10,194 nucleotides of DNA from assembly GCA_020353135.1 (NCBI GenBank), contig CP070688.1:2991577-3001770 (forward strand), in the 5' to 3' direction. The notes under the pieces are model-generated. The model was not told where the DNA came from. It worked only from the letters and a program-made list of their open reading frames with translations, and did not search any database. The stretch comes from Chloroflexota bacterium (GTDB taxonomy: Bacteria > Chloroflexota > Anaerolineae > Promineifilales > Promineifilaceae). Below, piece after piece: positions 1 through 7,712 of the stretch. Numbering within the stretch: position 1 is the stretch's first letter; every line of letters begins with the position of its first letter. A program made the position numbers and the translations under genes.

Positions 1-2
1 CG

Positions 3-3000
3 GAGGGCGGGCTGGGCGATGCTGGCTCGATACCGCGCTTCCGTTCGCAGCGGGCAGTCGGTTTGCTCGGATATCTAGCGTCCGAGCGACGCACCATCGC
101 TCGAGAATTTCTGGCTGCTTTCCTGTGGCCCGACGAGGCGCCAGGTGCAGGGCGCAGAAAACTTCGCCGCGAGTTGTACAACCTGGTCAAGATCCTGCCG
201 GGCTGTTGGGAAACGGACGCCCAAACAGTGCGTTTTCTGCCGGCCGATAATACAAGCGTCGACGTTTTTGCGTTGGGGCGGATGGAGACGGAAAGACGCT
301 GGCAAGAGGCGGCCGATCTGCTGGGTGGCGAGTTTCTCGAGGGCCTGTATCTAAGCGACAATTCAAGGTTTGAAGCCTGGTTGCTGGTTGAGCGGGAGCG
401 CTGGCGAGAGCGATCTCGGATGATCCTGGCCCGTGCCCGCGACGAGTTGATTCAGCGTGGTCGTTACGCAGAGGCCTTGGGTTACGGCCAGCGTTTACTG
501 CAACTCGCGCCCTGGGACGAGGAGGCACACCGGCAGGTTATGCGCTTGCTGGCCTGGACCGGCCAGCGAGAGGCGGCCATGAGACAATTTACGCTCTGCG
601 AACAAATGTTGGCCGAGCAACTATCAGTTGAGCCTTCCCGGGAGACAGTGGATCTATTGCGACAGGTCCAGGCAGGGGAACTGGCGATCCCAGCAGCACC
701 TCCAGCCTTCCTCACAGAGAAGAAGGCCAGGCGCGATGATTCTGCCTCACTTTTCGTGGCCCGGGAACGTGAATTGGCCTGGTTAAACCAGGCCCTCGAC
801 AGCGCCCTGGCAGGTCAGGGAGGATTAGTCTTTCTCACGGGCGGCCCAGGGCGTGGCAAGACGGCTCTGATGGATGCCTTCGTCCGGCAGGCCATGAAAG
901 CCTATCCGGATTTGTTGGCTGCCAAAGGGAATTGCGACGCGGGTGCGGCCGACCCCTACCTACCATTTCGTGACGTGATGGCCATGCTCACCGGAGATGT
1001 GGAAGCCAGATGGTCGGCCGGCGCCATCAGCCGGGAACATGCCCGGCGCCTCTGGGAGGCGCTGCCGCTCGTCGCCCAGGCGCTATTGGCGCATGGACCC
1101 CACCTCTTGCCCATCCTATTGACAGAGACCGCGCTACTGAACAGAGCAGCGGCCGCTGAACCTGCGGGGGCGCCCTGGTTAATGCAATTGCAAGAACAGG
1201 CGCAGTGGTTCCAGGGGGAAACGGCCGATGTGGATCAGAGTCACCTCTTCGAGCAGTTCACGAACGTTCTGCGGGCCGTGGCCGAGAAACAACCCATTTT
1301 ACTGCTGCTTGATGATTTGCAGTGGATGAACGCCGGCTCCGTTGGCCTGTTCTTCCATTTGGGCCGGCGACTCACCAGAAGCGGTAGTCGAATCCTACTC
1401 GTGTGCGCCTACCGGCCGGAGGAGATCGTGCGCGATCTCAGAGGCGGACGGCATTTGCTGGCCAAGGTACTGAGCGAATTCAGACGCAACTTCGGCGATG
1501 TGTGGCTGAGTTTGAGCTGGGCTGATCAGACAAGGGGGCGGCAATTCGTGGACGCCATCGTCGACAGCGAGCCTAATCGATTGGGCAGTGGATTCCGGGC
1601 CGCCTTGTTTCAGCACACCCTCGGTTATCCGCTGTTTACCGTTGAATTGCTGCGGACTATGCAGGACCGTGGCGACCTGATCAAGGACGGGGATGGATGT
1701 TGGAGCGCAGGGCCGGAATTGGATTGGGAGGTGCTCCCGGCGCGCATAGAGGCGGTGATCGAGGAGCGGATCGGTCGATTGGAGCCGAAACTGCATGAGC
1801 TCTTGGCCGTGGCCAGTGTGGAGGGGGAGAATTTCACGGCCGAAGTTGTTGCCCGGGTGCAAGGGCTGGGCCAGCGGCAGCTTTTGGGGCATCTATCTCA
1901 GGAGTTGGAAAAGCACCACCGCCTGGTGCGGGAACGGGAGGAGGTCGAAGCCAGCCAACAACTTCTGTCACGTTACCAGTTTGCCCATGTCTTATACCAA
2001 CGATATCTTTACGATGGCCTGAGCGCCGGAGAGCGGCGGCTCATTCACGGCGCGATCGCCCAGGCTCTTGAGGCGCTTTACGAAGGACAGACAGATGAGA
2101 AAGCGAGCCAGTTAGCCCACCATTTCCTTGAAGCAGGGGAGCGTGAAAAGGCCATTGAATACAGTCGCCTGGCGGCCCGACGGGCCAAGGCCGTTTATGC
2201 GCACGACGAGGCCATCCAGCATTTGCAGACAGCGCTTGATCTACTCGAAACCGGCGAGCGGGTCGAGACGCAGTTGGGCTTGCTAGAGGAATTAGCCGAC
2301 GTCCACGGCGTGTTCACTACGGATACCCAGGCCATCTCGTACTACCAGTCTGCGCTCGAACTGTGGTCCAGTCTTGCAGGCGCAGACAATATGATTGCCG
2401 TGCGCCTGCATCGTAAGATTCTCGAATTTGCTTTTCAGCTCCACGGGAATGTCGTTCGTGAAGTAACTGACCCGCTGTTCCAGACCCTGGTAGCCTCGCG
2501 AGCCTATCTCGAGGCCAGGCTGCCATTGGCTCAGAATGAGCAACCGCAGCTGGAATGGGTCCGCGTGTTGGCCTCCCTGGCCAATGAATCCGATACTGGC
2601 GTTCGCTCGTCTTCGGCGCTAGATAAGGCTGAAGGCCACGCTCAGGTGGCCGTGGAACTGGCCGAACAGCTAGACGCGCCAGAGGAGCTGTCTGATGCGC
2701 TCGAGGCCCTGGGCAAAGTTTATTTTGTACGTGGGCGGTTGCCTGAGCAACTGGAGGTTTCACGCCGGCGACTGGCTTTGAGCCATGATCCACGCTTCGG
2801 TGACTTGCGAAAAAGAAGCTATATCTTGGAAAGCCTTAGTGATGCTTTGATAGCGGTCGGCGAATATGATCAGGCCTTACCCTTGTTACTGGAGCTAGAA
2901 AACCTGGCCATTCAAATTGGAGCCATTGCCGACCATTCTTGGGCCTTGGGTCTGCAGGCCCTATGCCTATTTCGCCTAGACCGCTGGGAGGAAGTCTTCA

Positions 3001-3212
3001 GGCTAGAGGAGAAGCGACGAGATCTTGAACGACGCTATTCTAGCGAACAACTCGGCGGAGGACACTGCGTTATACTCTCCCTAAACGCAGCCGCACATGC
3101 CCTCCAGGGCGACCTAAATCAGTCCCGGGCCCAGCGCGAACAAGCCTATGAGTTCATGCTGGGTGGCGCTGAAGGGCCCCCAGGCACCTGGGGACGAACC
3201 GAATTTTATTGA
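3..3212 (+). CDS. BTAD/AAA ATPase/TPR transcriptional regulator, main part (5' partial, ends at in-frame TGA)
   Basis: This is a large multidomain signal-transducing regulator of the BTAD-AAA-TPR (SARP/MalT-like) kind. The frame is open from the left edge, and the codons before the first possible start (TTG at 63) already read as winged-helix sequence (RFRSQRAVGLLGYLA), so the true start lies outside the window. Counting from TTG 63, the DNA-binding winged helix ends near residue 85. A bacterial transcriptional activation (BTAD) domain covers about 90-205. An AAA ATPase follows, with Walker A GGPGRGKT at 260-267 and Walker B ILLLLDDLQW with its aspartates at 417-418. From about 680 onward there are TPR-like helical repeats. 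In this family, ligand or partner sensing by the ATPase/TPR part is thought to control DNA binding; the signal and targets here are unknown. The frame ends at TGA 3210-3212, but homologous-looking TPR sequence continues in the same frame after it (next entry), so the gene is probably disrupted or split. Confidence 0.88.
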   Translation, partial: EGGLGDAGSIPRFRSQRAVGLLGYLASERRTIAREFLAAFLWPDEAPGAGRRKLRRELYNLVKILPGCWETDAQTVRFLPADNTSVDVFALGRMETERRWQEAADLLGGEFLEGLYLSDNSRFEAWLLVERERWRERSRMILARARDELIQRGRYAEALGYGQRLLQLAPWDEEAHRQVMRLLAWTGQREAAMRQFTLCEQMLAEQLSVEPSRETVDLLRQVQAGELAIPAAPPAFLTEKKARRDDSASLFVARERELAWLNQALDSALAGQGGLVFLTGGPGRGKTALMDAFVRQAMKAYPDLLAAKGNCDAGAADPYLPFRDVMAMLTGDVEARWSAGAISREHARRLWEALPLVAQALLAHGPHLLPILLTETALLNRAAAAEPAGAPWLMQLQEQAQWFQGETADVDQSHLFEQFTNVLRAVAEKQPILLLLDDLQWMNAGSVGLFFHLGRRLTRSGSRILLVCAYRPEEIVRDLRGGRHLLAKVLSEFRRNFGDVWLSLSWADQTRGRQFVDAIVDSEPNRLGSGFRAALFQHTLGYPLFTVELLRTMQDRGDLIKDGDGCWSAGPELDWEVLPARIEAVIEERIGRLEPKLHELLAVASVEGENFTAEVVARVQGLGQRQLLGHLSQELEKHHRLVREREEVEASQQLLSRYQFAHVLYQRYLYDGLSAGERRLIHGAIAQALEALYEGQTDEKASQLAHHFLEAGEREKAIEYSRLAARRAKAVYAHDEAIQHLQTALDLLETGERVETQLGLLEELADVHGVFTTDTQAISYYQSALELWSSLAGADNMIAVRLHRKILEFAFQLHGNVVREVTDPLFQTLVASRAYLEARLPLAQNEQPQLEWVRVLASLANESDTGVRSSSALDKAEGHAQVAVELAEQLDAPEELSDALEALGKVYFVRGRLPEQLEVSRRRLALSHDPRFGDLRKRSYILESLSDALIAVGEYDQALPLLLELENLAIQIGAIADHSWALGLQALCLFRLDRWEEVFRLEEKRRDLERRYSSEQLGGGHCVILSLNAAAHALQGDLNQSRAQREQAYEFMLGGAEGPPGTWGRTEFY

Positions 3213-3731
3213 ATGAGCCTGCCATTGATGGCCGAGGGCGAGTTCGCTCTGCTAAAGGATTATTTGGAGGTTGCCGGCAGCAAGCCCGTTTCGGCGCAAG
3301 GCCTCTTATTTCACGATACTGAACTGTACTCCATGTACCTTGATTCGGCTGTACAGCAGCGCGACGAGGTCGCCCTGCGCAAATACGCGCCGCTTGCAGA
3401 AGTGACGGCCGCACGTGACGACCATATCTTGCATCAAGCCAGTGCCCATCGGGCCTGGGGGGTGCTGCAGCGGCTCCAAGGTGAATTCGCGGCCGCCGAA
3501 ACCCGACTACATCAAGCCCTGGAACTGTTCGAAGGACTGGAGACGCGCTGGCAAATCGGCCGTACCTATTATGAGATAGCCGAGCTGGCGCTCGATCAGG
3601 CCGATCCATCCAAAGCGGAACTCTACTTCACGCGAGCTTTGGATTCATTTGAGCACATTGGGGCCGATCCAGATGCGGCGCGGACTCGCCAAGCATTGGA
3701 ATCGCTATTGTCGCCTGGTCAAGCAGCCTAG
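3213..3731 (+). CDS. C-terminal TPR segment of the BTAD/AAA regulator, separated by an in-frame TGA
   Basis: This 172-residue frame begins with ATG directly after the TGA of the preceding ORF and is in the same reading phase. It contains TPR-type helical pairs, for example around residues 85-110 (HRAWGVLQRLQGEFAAAETR) and 115-150 (YYEIAELALDQADPSKAELY). It ends with helical sequence typical of the end of such regulators (ALESLLSPGQAA). It has no convincing Shine-Dalgarno of its own. Translation would need stop-start reinitiation at TGAATG or readthrough. I read it as the natural C-terminus of the upstream protein. Three explanations are possible: a nonsense mutation (for example TGG Trp to TGA), a sequencing error, or a real split into two coupled polypeptides. 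It converges on the flavodoxin gene, leaving 23 bp between the two stop codons. Confidence 0.65.
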   Translation: MSLPLMAEGEFALLKDYLEVAGSKPVSAQGLLFHDTELYSMYLDSAVQQRDEVALRKYAPLAEVTAARDDHILHQASAHRAWGVLQRLQGEFAAAETRLHQALELFEGLETRWQIGRTYYEIAELALDQADPSKAELYFTRALDSFEHIGADPDAARTRQALESLLSPGQAA

Positions 3732-3754
3732 CGAGCCTCTCCGTCTTCGATACC

Positions 3755-4345
3755 CTAGGACTTCAGTGCAGCGGGAAGTCCGGCGGCCCAGGCCCGGATG
3801 GCCGGCCAGTTGCGCCGGTCGCCGGCCGGCGCCTGTACGATCACCATGGCGAACATCACGGCCCACCAGGGCAAGCGGCCGTACTCTAGCCGGCCGCCAA
3901 AAACCCCGATGCTCACGGGTTTGTTCGGCCGGGTTGCCTTAAGAATTGGCCCAAGGTACTTGGAGAGTCTGGTGTAACGTTCTCTAAAGGTCAGTCGGTC
4001 TGCTTGCCCGGGTGCTTTGGGTAAATCTTCGTCCACATAGACAGGCAGGCCGTCCACGTCTCTTTCACCGGTTTCCGTCAGGCGCATGGCCAGGACAAAC
4101 ACGGCCAGCGGAATACGCTGAAACGCCTGGCGGTGCTTCTTGAGAAATCTCCGGGCGGCGCGGTGCCAGCCCATAATCATCGGCCCGCCGACCACGACAG
4201 CGTCATAGCCCTCAAGGTTTTCAACCTGGCTGAGCGGCAAGACATCCACTTCAAGCCCTGCGGCGATCATCTCTTCAGCCACCGCCTGGGCCACTTCGGC
4301 CGTCGACCCGGCCATGGTGGCGTAAGTAACGAGGATCTTCGTCAC
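3755..4345 (-). CDS. Flavodoxin-domain protein, HemG-like (flavodoxin_5 type)
   Basis: This is a 196-residue FMN-binding flavodoxin-fold protein, probably a cytoplasmic electron carrier or small flavoenzyme. The N-terminus MTKILVTYATMAGST carries the phosphate-binding loop (T7 to T15). A second flavin-contact region is VVVGGPMIMGWH, and the end (FGGRLEYGRLPWWAVMFAMV, then a GD..NW segment) resembles the menaquinone-dependent protoporphyrinogen oxidase HemG family. Family length is about 175-200 residues, so this is full size. The start is set at GTG 4345-4343 because GGGAGA lies 6 nt upstream (4357-4352) and the fold begins right there. A longer reading from 4408 would add 21 unrelated residues overlapping the upstream gene. 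It follows the CoA-binding gene after 16 nt, so the two are almost certainly cotranscribed. A HemG enzymatic role is possible, but no haem genes are nearby. Confidence 0.85.
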   Translation of the reverse strand: MTKILVTYATMAGSTAEVAQAVAEEMIAAGLEVDVLPLSQVENLEGYDAVVVGGPMIMGWHRAARRFLKKHRQAFQRIPLAVFVLAMRLTETGERDVDGLPVYVDEDLPKAPGQADRLTFRERYTRLSKYLGPILKATRPNKPVSIGVFGGRLEYGRLPWWAVMFAMVIVQAPAGDRRNWPAIRAWAAGLPAALKS

Positions 4346-4361
4346 AACTGTTCTCCCGATC

Positions 4362-4892
4362 TTACGACCCTTGACTCCCATTGCCGCCTGGCCCGGCGGC
4401 ATTACCATTGACGCGCAGGAAGCCGAACGTCCTGAATATCCTGCGCATCAGCCCGTGGCCGAAATCGGGCTTAAGGAACTGATTGGGGCAGCTACCTGGG
4501 ATGACCGTGATGCCGTTTTCGCGGCACATTTGCACTGCGTCTTGTGACACACTAGTCATGCTTGCGGCTAAGCCTGGCTTGGTGCCCATCATGCAGTGCA
4601 TCCACACGTGCTTGACGTCCAGATCCACGCACTGCTGCACGATATCTTCGGTGACGCTGGGGTTGGTCAGAATGAAGACCGCATCCGGTTTCTCGGGAAT
4701 CGAAGCCAGGTCTGAATAGCACGGATCCCCTTCGAAGGTCGTCAGCCTGGGATTCACCCCGCTGACGGTATAGCCAGCTTCCTTAAATCTGTGATAGGCT
4801 GCGTTACAGCCTGTCTCCCGCTTATCGGAAACGCCGACGACGGCGATCTTATCCTGAGCGAGAAACTCTTGAACTAGCGTATCGATCTTCAT
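4362..4892 (-). CDS. CoA-binding Rossmann-fold protein (YccU-like, CoA_binding_2)
   Basis: This 176-residue protein is a single CoA-binding Rossmann domain. The first strand and glycine loop (IAVVGVSDKRETGCNAAYH, about residues 16-34) are followed by GYTVSGVNPR, the PDAVFILTNP strand and a VKHVWMHCMMGTK segment, then GITVIPGSCP near the end. This order is typical of YccU-type CoA_binding_2 proteins, which are about 140 residues. Here a C-terminal extension of roughly 30 residues ends in a glycine/asparagine-rich tail. The biochemical role of the family is poorly defined; proteins of this fold bind CoA or nucleotides. There are tandem ATGs at 4895 and 4892. AGGAG (4902-4898) is 2 nt from the first and 5 nt from the second, so 4892 is preferred. 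It is the first gene of an operon with the HemG-like flavodoxin. A candidate promoter with an FNR-type dyad lies about 190 nt upstream. Confidence 0.85.
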   Translation of the reverse strand: MKIDTLVQEFLAQDKIAVVGVSDKRETGCNAAYHRFKEAGYTVSGVNPRLTTFEGDPCYSDLASIPEKPDAVFILTNPSVTEDIVQQCVDLDVKHVWMHCMMGTKPGLAASMTSVSQDAVQMCRENGITVIPGSCPNQFLKPDFGHGLMRRIFRTFGFLRVNGNAAGPGGNGSQGS

Positions 4893-5089
4893 CATAACTC
4901 CTGTCTTCTTACCTCAAAATGCCGGCCGTCGATGGAAGACAGCCAGGGCGCTCTGCCAAACATCATTCCCGCTACGACGGAAGATGCAAGCTGGAAGCCT
5001 CGCGTTGGCCAGAACTGAATTGTTGCCGCGTCGGTTCTGAATACCATTCCCACCTGGCGACCGCACGAAATCCATGTAGCCTGTTAGAC

Positions 5090-5118
5090 ATTATCGAATT
5101 CAGTGCTGTATCAATCAA
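5090..5118 (-). promoter_or_regulatory. Candidate sigma70-type promoter for the CoA-binding/flavodoxin operon
   Basis: Read on the minus strand, TTGATT (5118-5113) and GATAAT (5095-5090) are separated by exactly 17 nt, close to the TTGACA/TATAAT consensus. The predicted transcript start is near 5083, leaving a leader of about 190 nt before the CoA-binding start at 4892. No better pair was seen closer to the gene. Assignment rests on pattern matching alone, in a phylum whose promoters may differ from the consensus. Confidence 0.4.
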
Positions 5119-5132
5119 CTGATATTGATCAC
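5119..5132 (-). promoter_or_regulatory. Candidate FNR/CRP-family operator (TGAT-N4-ATCA dyad)
   Basis: The plus strand reads CTGATATTGATCAC, so TGAT (5120-5123) and ATCA (5128-5131) form a perfect dyad core with a 4-nt spacer, as in the FNR/DNR consensus TTGAT-N4-ATCAA (8 of 10 positions match). AACTG and CAGTT flank it as a wider, slightly offset inverted repeat (5117-5136). Its centre (5125.5) lies about 42 nt upstream of the predicted minus-strand transcript start, the usual spot for a class II FNR activator site, and it abuts the -35 element. This fits oxygen- or redox-dependent control of the flavodoxin operon, but no FNR-type regulator gene is in the window. Confidence 0.4.
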
Positions 5133-5327
5133 AGTTTGCAGTATGAAGAAGATCACCAACTTCGCCAGTGCATGCTCAAACGGCCGTAATACAACGAGGG
5201 CCGAGACGCCGCTGTTATCTCTGGACAAGGTTGGAGCTCAGTGAGTCTTCAGGGTCACGTTGGCCAACGGCGTCGGCCGGATTCAATTAGCTTGAGAGGG
5301 GTCCTGACTGCTGCAGCCGTTTCGACA

Positions 5328-7712
5328 CTAATCCTCAAGGCGGATTTGGCAGAGATAGGAACGATGCGGGACCGAGCCGCTGACAGGGTCGAACGCCTCG
5401 CTGCCGATGAGAAGATTGACGTTGGCGCCCTCCGAACTAAAGGGATCATACCCTGGCGCACCGATCTCCGGGCAAGCCTGCCACCAGCCATGCTGGACGC
5501 AGATGACATCTGGCTCAATAGAATCGACCAGCCGGGCCCGGGCCTTGACACTCCCCTCCGGCGTCTCAATGCGAACCCACTCCCCAGGGCCGATACCACG
5601 CTCGGCGGCCGTTGACGGGTGCAGCTCCACTTCCGGGTCTAGCGCTTTCTTGCGCAAACTCGGCAACCCGCGATGGTGGCTGTTGCAGAATAGATTGTGC
5701 TTGGCGCTGGTGAGGATCAAGGGATATTGCTCGGCCAGGTCCGGCCGCGAATAGGGGCTCATCAACGGCTCTTCATATTGGGGTAAGGGTGGGTAGCCAT
5801 GCGCCAGCAATGTCTCTGAATAAAGCTCTATCTTCTTCGTCGGCGTGGGAAAGCCTTGCGGGATGCTGTCCGTCTTCTCGGCGAACTTCCGGTAGCGGGT
5901 TTGCAGCGGAACCCGCACGCCGCCCGGCTTTTCGCGCAGCGTTTCCAGCGAAACGCCGGACGGGTCGAGTTGATAACGATAGGCGGCCTCGACGTCGCCG
6001 TCCCAAAAGTGCTCGCCAAGACCTAACCGAGTCGCCAACCCGAACACAATCTCCATATCGGATCGAGCCTCGCCGCGGGGTTCGACTACCTTATGCCGGA
6101 GCTGTACCAGCGATTGGGCCTCCTGGCTCACGTCAAAGCCGATCTTCAACGCCTCACGTTCGAAAGCACTGGCAACAGGCAGCACGATGTCGGCCATTTC
6201 GGCCGTAGGGTTCATGAAAAGATCGGCGTGGACATAGAAGTCGAGCGCGGCCAAAGCCTCGCGTCCGCGCCAGCCGTCGGCATGGGACAGCAGCAGGTTG
6301 GCGCCGAATCCAACCAGGCCACGTACCGCGTGCGGCTGTTGCTCCAGGATGCCCCGGTAGATTTCTTCCACCGTGAGGTGCTGAAACCGGGAAGGACCTA
6401 GCGGACGTTCTTGAAGACCCAACCCGCGCGCCTGCTGGTCGGCCGATAGCAACTCTCTACCTCCGATATCGTTGGAAGGTACGGCCGGAAAGCGGACGTT
6501 ACCTCCTGGAGCATCCAGGCTTCCCGTCAGGGTATGAAGCTGAGCGATGGCCCGCGCATTCTGGGTAGCGTTCGAGTGCTGTTCAACGCCGCTCCAGATA
6601 TAGTAGGCAACCGGGCGCGCTTCCCATAGCAGGCGTGCGGCTTGCTCGATCTGGCCGCGCTGGACACCACAAATCGACTCCACCTGTTCCAACGTGTTAC
6701 TCCGGCAGACTTCCGTTACCAGGTCAAAAGCCGGCCGACAGACAACCTCACCCTCCCGCACCTTCATCGTACGCTCGCCGAAGAGGGATAGTTCAACGCC
6801 TTCCCTCTCATAGCTAACGCGGTCTGAGTCGTAGAGCAGCGGCGCCCCCTTCGCTTCATCCCAGGCCACGTAGCATTGGGCACTACCCCCGGCAACAAGA
6901 TCGCGCTGCGTCAATAATCGGCCGTTGTCCCCACGCACGAGTAATGGACCATTCGTCCAGTCGCGAATGAACGTCTTGTCATACCAACCCCGATCGATCA
7001 TTACCTGGGCGATAGCCAGGGCGAGCGCGCCATCTGTACCCGGCCGGACTTGCAGCCAGAGATCGGCTCTTGGTGCGAGCCCGGCGCGGCGGGGATCAAC
7101 CACCATCAGGCGGGCGCCCCTTTTGAGAGCAGCCATCGAGGTAACCGCGTGGTCGAGCCGGGCGACGTTGGGATTGTAGCCCCAAAACAGGATGCAGCCG
7201 GCGTTATTCAGGTCAGGCATATAATGGCCGGGAACGGAGAAGCCAAAGGTGTACATTGGGGCAAGGTACCGGGCCCAGCCACACAGATCCACCGAAACGG
7301 TGACGCCCGAACTCCCATATGCGCGATGCAGCCGCCAAATCCAGTCTTCTGCGTCAACTGATGAAGACGTGGACGGGGAAGCCAAGCTGAAAACCACGCT
7401 CTCCGGGCCGGATTCCGCGGCCAACTGGCGCAGATTGGCCGCCGTAAGGTCAAGCGCCTCGTCCCAGCTGATCTGCTGCCAGCCCGGATCCGGATCGCCC
7501 TTTGGCCTTGTACGCTTCAACGGATACAGTAGCCGGTCTGGATGGTAGACCAGTTCCGGCGCTGCTCGTCCCTTGGCGCACAGCGCCTTGCCGGTTGGGT
7601 GCGAGGGATCAGGTTCCAGGGCGGTGAAACGGCCGTTCTCGACGACGGCGGTCGCACCACAGCGGGAGATGCAAAGAGCGCAGTAACTGGGTAGTCTCTC
7701 CGTCATGGTCAT
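5328..7712 (-). CDS. Molybdopterin-dependent oxidoreductase, catalytic subunit (DMSO reductase family)
   Basis: This 794-residue protein carries a [4Fe-4S] cluster and bis-pterin Mo (or W) cofactor. The N-terminal cluster motif is C11-x2-C14-x3-C18-x26-C45 followed by AKG. The central MopB domain runs from about 50 to 640 and includes the VDLCGWARY segment, where C144 is the likely metal ligand. The C-terminal pterin-dinucleotide-binding barrel covers about 670-790 (YPLILTSAKHNLFCNSHHRG, then VQHGWWQ). There is no twin-arginine signal, so it should be cytoplasmic. The substrate cannot be assigned; thiosulfate/polysulfide reductase-like, formate dehydrogenase-like and other anaerobic dehydrogenases share this layout. 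The start is ATG 7712: AGAGG (7722-7718) is 5 nt away, while a GTG at 7715 is only 2 nt away. This ATG overlaps the stop of a small membrane ORF (TGATG), implying translational coupling. No ferredoxin-like or NrfD-type partner is encoded alongside. Confidence 0.92.
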   Translation of the reverse strand: MTMTERLPSYCALCISRCGATAVVENGRFTALEPDPSHPTGKALCAKGRAAPELVYHPDRLLYPLKRTRPKGDPDPGWQQISWDEALDLTAANLRQLAAESGPESVVFSLASPSTSSSVDAEDWIWRLHRAYGSSGVTVSVDLCGWARYLAPMYTFGFSVPGHYMPDLNNAGCILFWGYNPNVARLDHAVTSMAALKRGARLMVVDPRRAGLAPRADLWLQVRPGTDGALALAIAQVMIDRGWYDKTFIRDWTNGPLLVRGDNGRLLTQRDLVAGGSAQCYVAWDEAKGAPLLYDSDRVSYEREGVELSLFGERTMKVREGEVVCRPAFDLVTEVCRSNTLEQVESICGVQRGQIEQAARLLWEARPVAYYIWSGVEQHSNATQNARAIAQLHTLTGSLDAPGGNVRFPAVPSNDIGGRELLSADQQARGLGLQERPLGPSRFQHLTVEEIYRGILEQQPHAVRGLVGFGANLLLSHADGWRGREALAALDFYVHADLFMNPTAEMADIVLPVASAFEREALKIGFDVSQEAQSLVQLRHKVVEPRGEARSDMEIVFGLATRLGLGEHFWDGDVEAAYRYQLDPSGVSLETLREKPGGVRVPLQTRYRKFAEKTDSIPQGFPTPTKKIELYSETLLAHGYPPLPQYEEPLMSPYSRPDLAEQYPLILTSAKHNLFCNSHHRGLPSLRKKALDPEVELHPSTAAERGIGPGEWVRIETPEGSVKARARLVDSIEPDVICVQHGWWQACPEIGAPGYDPFSSEGANVNLLIGSEAFDPVSGSVPHRSYLCQIRLED

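Larger units (their letters stand above)
4896..5327. other. Non-coding region between molybdoenzyme 3' end and CoA-binding gene
   Basis: This 432-bp stretch contains no convincing gene. Short ORFs here (for example 4919-5122 plus) have no recognisable domain, no good ribosome binding site and low-complexity translations. It does hold the AGGAG of the CoA-binding gene, a minus-strand promoter-like pair at 5090-5118 with a TGAT-N4-ATCA dyad beside it, and a 12-bp perfect palindrome at 5258-5269 downstream of the molybdoenzyme stop. The palindrome has no following T-run, so I do not call it a terminator. Confidence 0.6.

Noticed and set aside
1395..1892. 165-residue minus-strand ORF inside the regulator
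   Set aside because: It lies wholly within the strongly supported AAA/TPR coding sequence on the other strand and has no recognisable domain; it is a shadow frame.
3154..3609. 151-residue minus-strand ORF spanning the TGA break of the regulator
   Set aside because: It is proline/arginine-rich, has no domain, and is antisense to clear TPR coding sequence on both sides of the stop codon; a shadow frame.
4346..4408. Longer N-terminus for the flavodoxin starting at 4408
   Set aside because: It would overlap the CoA-binding gene and add 21 residues before the flavodoxin fold, while GTG 4345 has a well-spaced GGGAGA.
4919..5122. 67-residue plus-strand ORF upstream of the CoA-binding gene
   Set aside because: There is no domain, no upstream Shine-Dalgarno, and it crosses the candidate promoter region; probably a chance frame.
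5258..5269. 12-bp palindrome CGTTGGCCAACG as a terminator of the molybdoenzyme gene
   Set aside because: There is no loop and no following T-run on either strand, and palindromes of this length are expected by chance a few times per 10 kb.
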